NCBI GenBank assembly: GCA_937885735.1
Contig: CALABN010000189.1
Span: forward strand, 1-12,204
DNA from: an uncultured Bacteroidota bacterium
GTDB lineage: Bacteria; Bacteroidota; Bacteroidia; Bacteroidales; SZUA-534
DNA: 12,204 nucleotides
Reading direction: 5' to 3'
Shown one piece after another: positions 1-4,812 of the stretch (position 1 is the stretch's first letter; every line of letters starts with the position of its first letter). The translations under genes and the position numbers were made by a program. The notes beneath the pieces are model-generated. The model did not search any database and was not told the DNA's origin. It was given only the letters and a program-made list of their open reading frames with translations.

Positions 1-921
1 ATTTTGAACAGGTGGTTCATCTTTTACTATTTTCATAGTAAGACTTCCATTTAAGTCAGATCTTTCAGCTATAGTACCTTCTGTAATTTCAAAAGATACA
101 AATTTTACAACATCATTATAAGTATTTACAGAAAGATTATTTTTAGCTTTAAATTTAAAAGTTAAAATATTTTCTGTAGTTATTTTATTTTTTAAATCTA
201 TTTTTGTTATTTCATAATTTAAATCTTTATTATGAAAGTTACAATTTGGACAATGCGATTTACCAATATGATGATAAAAAACATAATCATAAACTAATTT
301 TTCATAACAATTTGGACAAATTTTTATATCTTGCAATATAGGATTTTTTAAAGATTCTTTATAAACTTTAGATTTTAATCCAAAATAAATCTTTTCATTA
401 CTTTTTCCTAACATACTACTAATTAAATCATCACCATTCAATATTAGTTTTGTATTATTAGGAATACCTTCATTTATTCTATTAAAGACATAATCTGTAT
501 GACCATTTCTAGACATCGTATCTTGAGATAAATTAGTTACAATTAGATAATCAGGTTTTATTTTGGATAATATTTTTTTAGTACTTAATTCATCAAATTC
601 TAATACTGCGACATCTGCTTTGGATTTATTAAATACATTTACACATTTAATTAAAGCTTTAGCTATTCCAGGACTTAAATTTGCCCCTTCAGTATTAGAT
701 GATACTCTATATCCATTATATTTTAAAACATCAACAATAAGATTAGATGTCGTTGTTTTACCATTTGTACCAGTAATAGCTATAACTATCTTAGGTTTTT
801 TTACATGTTCTAAAAAATTATTATCTATTTTTAATGCTAACAGACCACATCTGTCGCTATTTTCTTTTCTACCTTTAATAAAATAATAGAATTTACTCAA
901 CCATAAACTTAATAAAAACAT
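1..921 (-). CDS. murT: MurT-type lipid II isoglutaminyl synthase subunit, partial (C-terminus outside window)
   Basis: The minus frame is open from an ATG at 921 to the window edge, giving 307 residues. Seen in it: a Mur-ligase ATP loop TGTNGKTTT near residues 50-58, an acidic EFDELS segment near 108, TNLSQDTMSRNG near 129-140, and two CPNC pairs (Cys 202, 205, 224, 227). Two such pairs around an aromatic stretch are the zinc ribbon that marks MurT among Mur ligases. In known systems MurT pairs with the glutaminase GatD and amidates the D-Glu of lipid II in Gram-positive cell walls. GatD would be expected beyond base 1. The start is supported by GGTGA (926-930) four bases upstream. The DNA is far more AT-rich than the rest of the window and avoids G/C at third positions, and MurT is not expected in Bacteroidales. 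It therefore probably belongs to another organism. Family call fairly sure; the DUF1727 part is only partly visible. Confidence 0.85.
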   Translation of the reverse strand, partial: MFLLSLWLSKFYYFIKGRKENSDRCGLLALKIDNNFLEHVKKPKIVIAITGTNGKTTTSNLIVDVLKYNGYRVSSNTEGANLSPGIAKALIKCVNVFNKSKADVAVLEFDELSTKKILSKIKPDYLIVTNLSQDTMSRNGHTDYVFNRINEGIPNNTKLILNGDDLISSMLGKSNEKIYFGLKSKVYKESLKNPILQDIKICPNCYEKLVYDYVFYHHIGKSHCPNCNFHNKDLNYEITKIDLKNKITTENILTFKFKAKNNLSVNTYNDVVKFVSFEITEGTIAERSDLNGSLTMKIVKDEPPVQN

Positions 922-925
922 AAAA

Positions 926-930
926 TCACC
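926..930 (-). promoter_or_regulatory. Shine-Dalgarno site of the murT-like gene
   Basis: Read on the minus strand this is GGTGA, four bases before the ATG at 921. The plus-strand site at 1019-1031 has the same layout (AGGTGA, four bases, ATG). The Bacteroidales genes in the window mostly lack such sites. Confidence 0.6.
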
Positions 931-984
931 ATTTTTATTATACCATTTTTTTTTAAATTCATCTATGCCATTATTGTATTTTAA

Positions 985-1013
985 TTTACTTATAAAAATA
1001 TTAATGTTATAAT
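985..1013 (+). promoter_or_regulatory. Sigma-70-type promoter in the AT-rich segment
   Basis: TTTACT (985-990) and a perfect TATAAT (1008-1013) are separated by 17 bases, the classical housekeeping spacing. It points away from murT toward the AGGTGA-ATG at 1019-1031. Its style is unlike the TAnnTTTG boxes in the rest of the window. In DNA this AT-rich, chance matches are common. Confidence 0.45.
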
Positions 1014-1029
1014 ATTATAGGTGATAAAA

Positions 1030-1046
1030 TGACAATTATATATTTT
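1030..1046. other. Composition and lineage breakpoint
   Basis: Left of here the DNA is very AT-rich, with Gram-positive-type signals and a MurT. Right of here a Bacteroidetes -7 box (1046-1053) leads into a DUF151 gene of ordinary Bacteroidales composition. The exact join cannot be placed, because both sides are AT-rich here. No insertion-sequence end, tRNA or att-like repeat is visible at the break. Confidence 0.6.
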
Positions 1047-1053
1047 ATATTTG
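1046..1053 (+). promoter_or_regulatory. Bacteroidetes -7 promoter element for the bifunctional nuclease gene
   Basis: The box TATATTTG matches TAnnTTTG exactly. It lies 20 bases before the ATG at 1074, giving a predicted start of transcription near 1060 and a short leader. No TTTG-like -33 element is seen 19-21 bases upstream. That fits either weak conservation or a join just upstream. Confidence 0.5.
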
Positions 1054-1073
1054 CTCAAATGATATAGCAAACA

Positions 1074-1682
1074 ATGTCAAAGGTCAAGTTAAAGGTATTG
1101 GGACTTTCTTACAGCCAGACACAGTCAGGGGCTTACGCGTTGGTGCTGTCTGAAGAAGACGGCAACAGACGCATTCCAATCATCATTGGCGGATTTGAGG
1201 CTCAGGCAATTGCCATCGAACTTGAAGGGTTGAAACCGCCCCGTCCGTTGACTCACGACCTGTTTGTGAACTTCAGCACCGCTTTCGGCATTTCAATTGT
1301 GGAAATCAACATTCACCATCTGGAAGACGGCATTTTCTACTCCGAACTTGTTTGCAACAACAACGGCACGTGCGTTAAGATTGATGCCCGCACATCGGAT
1401 GCAGTGGCTCTTGCCATTCGTTGCGGATGCCCCATCTACACCACCGAAACCATTATGGCAAAGGCTGGCGTGGTGTTCAATGCCGAAGACACCCCTGAAG
1501 AAAAAAAGGAACGGAAACCTGCCGAAGCCGTTTCCAGCGCATCGCCCGACACTAAATACAACAATTTGAAACTGAAGGAACTGAAAGAGCTTCTGCACAA
1601 GTCAATTTCAAACGAAGACTATGAAGAGGCCTCGCATCTGCGCGATGAGATTCAACGCCGTGAAGAGGCTGGCGAAGTTTGA
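1074..1682 (+). CDS. Bifunctional nuclease family protein (DUF151) with C-terminal UVR motif
   Basis: 202 residues. The N-terminal two thirds match the DUF151/bifunctional nuclease fold as found in Bacteroidales: IPIIIGGFEAQAIA near 35-48, LEGLKPPRPLTHDL at 50-63 and DARTSDAVALAIR at 104-116. A charged, Pro/Ala-rich linker (about 138-162) leads to a UvrB/UvrC-like helical motif (about 165-197), seen as LKELLHKSISNEDYEEA then LRDEIQRRE. Family members studied in other organisms have RNase and DNase activity; the UVR motif suggests contact with a nucleic-acid or protein partner. The cellular role in Bacteroidales is not settled. The ATG at 1074 is chosen because it follows the -7 box at 1046-1053 and starts at the conserved KVKLKVLG segment. 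A terminator follows directly, so the gene is probably monocistronic. Confidence 0.9.
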   Translation: MSKVKLKVLGLSYSQTQSGAYALVLSEEDGNRRIPIIIGGFEAQAIAIELEGLKPPRPLTHDLFVNFSTAFGISIVEINIHHLEDGIFYSELVCNNNGTCVKIDARTSDAVALAIRCGCPIYTTETIMAKAGVVFNAEDTPEEKKERKPAEAVSSASPDTKYNNLKLKELKELLHKSISNEDYEEASHLRDEIQRREEAGEV

Positions 1683-1714
1683 CAACACAACAACTACCTA
1701 CTTATATGAAAAGC

Positions 1715-1747
1715 AAAAGCGCCACAGACGATGTCTGCGGTGCTTTT
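1715..1747 (+). terminator. Rho-independent terminator of the bifunctional nuclease gene
   Basis: The arms 1715-1729 and 1733-1747 pair over 15 positions, with one G-T pair, one A-C mismatch and a three-base loop. The distal arm ends in TTTT. It begins 32 bases after the stop codon. The A-run on the other side means it could also work leftward. Confidence 0.8.
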
Positions 1748-1757
1748 GTCATTTTAT

Positions 1758-1812
1758 CGCTTCGCTGTTTAGAAGTTGAGTGCACTAGTACCTAGAACCT
1801 AGTGCCTAGTAA
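1758..1812 (+). repeat. Dispersed intergenic repeat, copy A
   Basis: Two blocks recur at 8951-9037. The first is CGCTTCGCTGTTTAGA followed by a GTTGAG-like end (1758-1780). The second is a 33-base block (1780-1812) containing the inverted repeat CACTAG-N10-CTAGTG (1783-1788 and 1799-1804). In copy B the arms and spacing are identical while the bases between them differ, as if the paired arms are conserved. In copy A the blocks abut; in copy B they are about 31 bases apart. Confidence 0.7.
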
Positions 1813-1932
1813 TTGTGAATTGATTTTTAGATGTTTGTCTGGATTTTATTTTGATTTCGAGCATCTTTGATGCGATCCTTTATAAATGCTTTTCAAAAGC
1901 GAGGTACTCGAGCGTATTTTTAATAAGGATTT

Positions 1933-2010
1933 TAGTTTTGTATTTTCCTTTGTGACTAAAATCTCAAACCATAATCATCAATAAAATGCGCAACAGTTCG
2001 TTGCTTTTTT
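1933..2010 (+). ncRNA. Possible short transcript between a -7 box and a terminator-like hairpin
   Basis: TAGTTTTG (1933-1940) matches TAnnTTTG. About 50 bases downstream GCAAC-AGTTC-GTTGC (1990-2004) is followed by six T (2005-2010). Together they could produce an RNA of about 60-65 bases. No -33 element is seen, and the box overlaps the left arm of an inverted repeat (1928-1936/1955-1963), so this is only a candidate. Confidence 0.2.
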
Positions 2011-2141
2011 ATGGCATCTTTTTGGGATCGCCCTGCGGGCTCGAAATCTCAACAAAAATCTTTTACCAGTCTGCTTACGAAACTTATGCCAATTATCCAC
2101 TTATCTATTCTGAATTGTGAATTGAAAAATCCCCAATTCAA

Positions 2142-3005
2142 TTACTTAATCTTATCAAATCCCTCGCCATATACGCTCATAACGGCCTCTTGTGATATGA
2201 ATGCCGACGGGTCTATCTTCTTGACGATCTTGTGCACTTCCTGAACCTGCGTTTTCTTGACAATCGAAACTATCACTTTTACAGGTTGTTTTGAATACCA
2301 GCCCTGCCCGTCAAGAATGGTGACGCCACGGTCGAGCTGGCTCGTAATGGCATCGGCTATCTCTGCATAATGCTTTGAGAATATCATCATCTGAACAGAT
2401 TGCTTGCGTCCAACAAGCACAATGTCAATGCAATACGTGAGCGTAAACATTGCCACAAAGCCGTAGACCATTTTCTCCAAACTGCCAAAAATGAAATATG
2501 ACGATGCCACAACCAACGCATCGCAAATCATTATCACACGGCCAGGCATAACATCGTGGTACTTGTTGATAATCATTGCAATAATGTCGGTTCCGCCTGT
2601 GCTTCCGCCCTGCGTAAACACAATGCCAATGCCCAAACCGCCAATGGCACCGCCTATCACGGTGGCCATAAACGCCTCATTGACAATTGGCTCGGTTATA
2701 ACCAAACGCAGTATCCTGACAAAAAGCGTAATCACCAGGATGCTGTAAATGGTCTTGACACCAAACGCCGTTCCCAATATCTTGACCGCCAGCACAAGTA
2801 ATACAATGTTGATGCCTATGTAGGAATATTCAACAGGGAATCCCGTTGCATAGAATATGGCCGACGCCATACCCGCAACTCCTCCACTGACAACCTGTGC
2901 GGGCAAGATAAACGACGCCCACCCCAACGAGTAGATGAACAGACCTACGGTCATTATGGCGTAAGCCTTGATTGTTTCTGTAACTGTGGACTGCATTTTC
3001 ATCAT
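2142..3005 (-). CDS. YitT family membrane protein (DUF161 plus C-terminal DUF2179)
   Basis: 287 residues, the usual size for this family. The first 200 hold about six hydrophobic segments (roughly 13-34, 62-80, 84-104, 112-131, 155-175, 178-197). They include the family signature TQGGSTGGTDIIAMII at 131-146, with VVSGGVAGMA at 38-47. The soluble tail (about 215-280: LDRGVTILDGQGWY, then VIVSIVKK) is a DUF2179 domain, a PII/ACT-like fold that may bind a small ligand. It should sit in the inner membrane; the transported or sensed substrate is not known. The ATG at 3005 is preceded by GGAGG (minus strand, 3011-3015) and a TAnnTTTG promoter. ATGs at 3002 and 2996 are alternatives. The stop is followed by an inverted repeat (2118-2140) that lacks a T-run. 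Confidence 0.9.
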   Translation of the reverse strand: MMKMQSTVTETIKAYAIMTVGLFIYSLGWASFILPAQVVSGGVAGMASAIFYATGFPVEYSYIGINIVLLVLAVKILGTAFGVKTIYSILVITLFVRILRLVITEPIVNEAFMATVIGGAIGGLGIGIVFTQGGSTGGTDIIAMIINKYHDVMPGRVIMICDALVVASSYFIFGSLEKMVYGFVAMFTLTYCIDIVLVGRKQSVQMMIFSKHYAEIADAITSQLDRGVTILDGQGWYSKQPVKVIVSIVKKTQVQEVHKIVKKIDPSAFISQEAVMSVYGEGFDKIK

Positions 3006-3010
3006 AACTG

Positions 3011-3057
3011 CCTCCGTTTTTCACAAATTTATGGCAGAAATTGGTAGGGTGTGCAAT
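3011..3057 (-). promoter_or_regulatory. Promoter and ribosome binding site of the yitT-like gene
   Basis: On the minus strand TAAATTTG (3031 down to 3024) matches TAnnTTTG. ATTG (3057-3054) lies 22 bases upstream and resembles the -33 TTTG. GGAGG (3015-3011) is five bases before the ATG, a Shine-Dalgarno site stronger than at most genes here. Confidence 0.6.
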
Positions 3058-3078
3058 TAATCGTTCCTATTTCAATTT

Positions 3079-3300
3079 TTGAATAATATATATGTGCTGT
3101 TTTTCACACCATTGCAAGATGACGTTGAGCAATTCACAAAATTCGCCCAAGAACACCCTGAACTGCACTTTATGGTCACCGCAATTGGTTGCGGATTGGC
3201 TGGCTTTGACCCGGAAGACATTGCTCCGCTTTTTACAAATGCATCTGAATTGGACAATGTCTGGCTTCCTGAATGTTTTTGGGATTCGATAAATGACTGA
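3079..3300 (+). pseudogene. C-terminal remnant of an A1S_2505-like (phage-associated) protein
   Basis: A 73-codon frame starts at TTG. Its sequence (FAQEHPELHFMVTAIGCGLAGF, shown here only as landmarks around residues 22-43, then DIAPLF and LPECFW) resembles the C-terminal end of a widespread family seen in phages and Bacteroidetes. From memory those proteins begin with an FGSN-LAGRHG-type segment. That N-terminal part, most of the domain, is absent. The sequence upstream of 3079 is instead the yitT promoter, and the stretch between YVL and the DVEQF helix looks shortened. No SD site or clear promoter precedes it. It is most likely a decayed fragment left by insertion or deletion. A short expressed protein is possible but less likely. 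Confidence 0.6.
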
Positions 3301-3343
3301 TTAACACCGTTTATTGGCACAACAAGAACGTTAACGCAAGGAT

Positions 3344-4609
3344 TTACGGTTTCAGCATATTGATTGGCACTACGTAAATGCCGTCTTCCCTTTGATATGA
3401 GCCACCTACAGCCGTAAGCACCATTAAAAAACTTGGGGTTCTTTCTTCACTCTTCTCTTTAATTTTGTTGAAGAGATTCTTGAGAGACTTAGCTCCTTCC
3501 TCTATATTGCTGTCACCACCTAACTTTATCTCAATGGCACCCCACCTTCCGTCTTCAAGATGAAGCACGGCATCACATTCCAAACCTGCATTGTCGCGAT
3601 AATGCGTAAGCGTCCCGCCTATATGATTGGCATATACAGAAAGGTCGCGCACAGCAAAATCCTCAAAAAACAAGCCAAAACTTTCCAAATCGTGCATTAA
3701 GTCTTCCGGCTCAATGCCCAATGCCCTGCACGCTATTGATGTGTCGATGAAATGACGGGTGGGCGTGCTTCTAATAGAAGTCTTCGACCTGATGCTTGGA
3801 TTCCACGCCGGCAAATCCTCTATGATATACAAATCCTTAAGCGCTTCCATATAGTCGTCAAAAGTCTTTGGGTCCATAGTGCGTTCGTTGCTCTGCCTTA
3901 CATCAGCAATAATTGTGGAAATGGATGCTTCTGTTGATATATTACGGGCATAACTCTTCACAATCATTCTCAAAACCTCGGGCTTCTTGTTTCTAAACCT
4001 CTCATTTTCACAGTCTTCAAACACAAAAAGTCCATTGAAATAGTTCTTGGTCACTTCTATGGCAATATCCTTGGTTGCCATAACTGAAATTGGCCAACCA
4101 CCCCGGCACATCAGGAATGCCACATCGTCCAATGAAAATTCCGTATTCATTCCCCAAGAGAAATGTTCACCTCCTTCAAATAAATCTTCTAAGGAAACCT
4201 TTCCTTGCGATTCCTTTGACTCCCATAAACTCATTGGACGCATTTTTACAGGTGTGATTCTTCCTGCCCCGCTGTGATGCACTTCAGTCTTGTCGGCTGG
4301 CGTGGAACTGCCCGTCAGGATATACTTGCCAAACTGATACTCATTGTCAAGGTCGTCTTTTATCTGGTTCCAAATGTCTGGTGCTTTCTGCCATTCATCT
4401 ATCAGTCTTGGCTTTTCTCCGTTCAACACCGATTTTGGATTCATTCTTGCCATTGCTATCGCTTGTTTTGTATTCAGTTTGACGAAACTTTTCTGATAAA
4501 GCATACAAGTTGTCGTCTTTCCGCAAAATTTTGGACCTGTAACAACAATAGCCCCTGAAGTCTTCATTTTACGGTCAACTTCCTTTTCAATAAGCCTTTG
4601 GTAATACAT
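3344..4609 (-). CDS. AAA-type ATPase with DUF4143 / PD-(D/E)XK-like C-terminus
   Basis: 421 residues from the ATG at 4609. Seen: Walker A GPKFCGKTTT near 25-34, acidic Walker B-like RLIDEWQ at 68-74, LTGSST at 98-103, and HHSGAGRITPVKMRPMSL near 111-128. These are hallmarks of the ATPase family that carries a DUF4143 tail. The tail (about 205-365) contains ECDAVLH followed by AIEIKLGG (D346, E360, K362), which looks like a PD-(D/E)XK nuclease-type core. The cellular role of these proteins is unknown; they are scattered accessory genes in Bacteroidetes. A longer frame starts at TTG 4630, but that TTG lies inside the -7 box, so the ATG at 4609 is the better start. The gene sits between leuS and the yitT-like gene, with its own promoter. 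Confidence 0.85.
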   Translation of the reverse strand: MYYQRLIEKEVDRKMKTSGAIVVTGPKFCGKTTTCMLYQKSFVKLNTKQAIAMARMNPKSVLNGEKPRLIDEWQKAPDIWNQIKDDLDNEYQFGKYILTGSSTPADKTEVHHSGAGRITPVKMRPMSLWESKESQGKVSLEDLFEGGEHFSWGMNTEFSLDDVAFLMCRGGWPISVMATKDIAIEVTKNYFNGLFVFEDCENERFRNKKPEVLRMIVKSYARNISTEASISTIIADVRQSNERTMDPKTFDDYMEALKDLYIIEDLPAWNPSIRSKTSIRSTPTRHFIDTSIACRALGIEPEDLMHDLESFGLFFEDFAVRDLSVYANHIGGTLTHYRDNAGLECDAVLHLEDGRWGAIEIKLGGDSNIEEGAKSLKNLFNKIKEKSEERTPSFLMVLTAVGGSYQREDGIYVVPINMLKP

Positions 4610-4627
4610 AATGGTTTGTTTTACTTG

Positions 4628-4659
4628 CAAAAGTAAACAATATTCCTAAAATTTTCAAT
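4628..4659 (-). promoter_or_regulatory. Promoter of the DUF4143 ATPase gene
   Basis: On the minus strand TACTTTTG (4635-4628) matches TAnnTTTG. ATTG (4659-4656) lies exactly 20 bases upstream, the preferred -33 spacing. Predicted transcription start is near 4621, leaving a leader of about 12 bases to the ATG at 4609. The -33 element falls inside the first unit of a 23-base tandem repeat. Confidence 0.65.
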
Positions 4660-4706
4660 ATACAATTCCCAAGATTTTCAATTCAAAATTCCCAAGATTT
4701 TCAATT
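4651..4706. repeat. 23-base tandem repeat, about 2.4 copies
   Basis: Units at 4651-4673 and 4674-4696 share ATTTTCAAT at the start and AATTCCCAAG at the end; 4697-4706 starts a third. Mismatches lie only in the middle of the unit. The period is constant at 23 bases. The array sits directly upstream of the ATPase promoter and overlaps its -33 region. Confidence 0.8.
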
Positions 4707-4758
4707 TTTACATTTGCCACAGTCTCTGCTTAAGGTTATTACAGAGATACACACAACA

Positions 4759-4789
4759 AAAAAGCCACCCCGAACCGAGGTGGCTTTTT
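4759..4789 (-). terminator. Rho-independent terminator of leuS
   Basis: A perfect 11-base stem (4759-4769 with 4779-4789) has a GC-rich core GCCACC/GGTGGC and a 9-base loop. Read on the minus strand it ends in a run of six T and begins 23 bases after the leuS stop. A T-run on the plus side makes it symmetrical, so it may also stop rightward transcripts. Confidence 0.85.
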
Positions 4790-4812
4790 GCTGTATATCA
4801 AAACGTCATTGT

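Larger units (their letters stand above)
1019..1067 (+). pseudogene. Start site of a divergent gene cut off after a few codons
   Basis: AGGTGA (1019-1024) is followed four bases later by ATG (1029), a good Gram-positive-style start facing away from murT. The frame then reaches a stop at 1065-1067, after 12 codons. The sequence beyond it is the promoter and start of the Bacteroidales nuclease gene. The simplest reading is that only the first codons of a real divergent gene are present, cut at the composition break. It could instead be a chance match. Confidence 0.35.
1748..2141. other. Repeat- and hairpin-rich intergenic spacer
   Basis: 394 bases with no convincing gene. It holds a dispersed repeat (1758-1812), small hairpins (GCATC-TTT-GATGC at 1861-1873, GCTTTTCAAAAGC at 1888-1900, CGAG-GTA-CTCG near 1900-1910), a perfect 9-base inverted repeat (1928-1936 with 1955-1963) and a terminator-like hairpin (1990-2010). 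AATTGTGAATTGA occurs twice (1811-1823 and 2113-2125). Short open frames here have no recognisable protein features. Confidence 0.6.

Noticed and set aside
563..886. Plus-strand 107-codon frame in the AT-rich segment
   Set aside because: It is antisense to the MurT-like frame, whose ATP loop and Cys pairs are clear.
1293..1598. Minus-strand 101-codon frame inside the bifunctional nuclease gene
   Set aside because: Low-complexity Phe-rich translation antisense to a conserved gene; no start signals.
2118..2140. Inverted repeat TGAATTG/CAATTCA just after the yitT-like stop, as a terminator
   Set aside because: The stem is AT-rich and no T-run follows on the minus strand; it looks like part of the AATTGTGAATTG repeats.
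4610..4630. TTG at 4630 as the start of the ATPase gene
   Set aside because: This TTG is part of the predicted -7 promoter box, so it would not be in the transcript; the ATG at 4609 fits.
4651..4706. CRISPR array
   Set aside because: Units are directly adjacent with no spacers and differ from one another; no cas genes are present.
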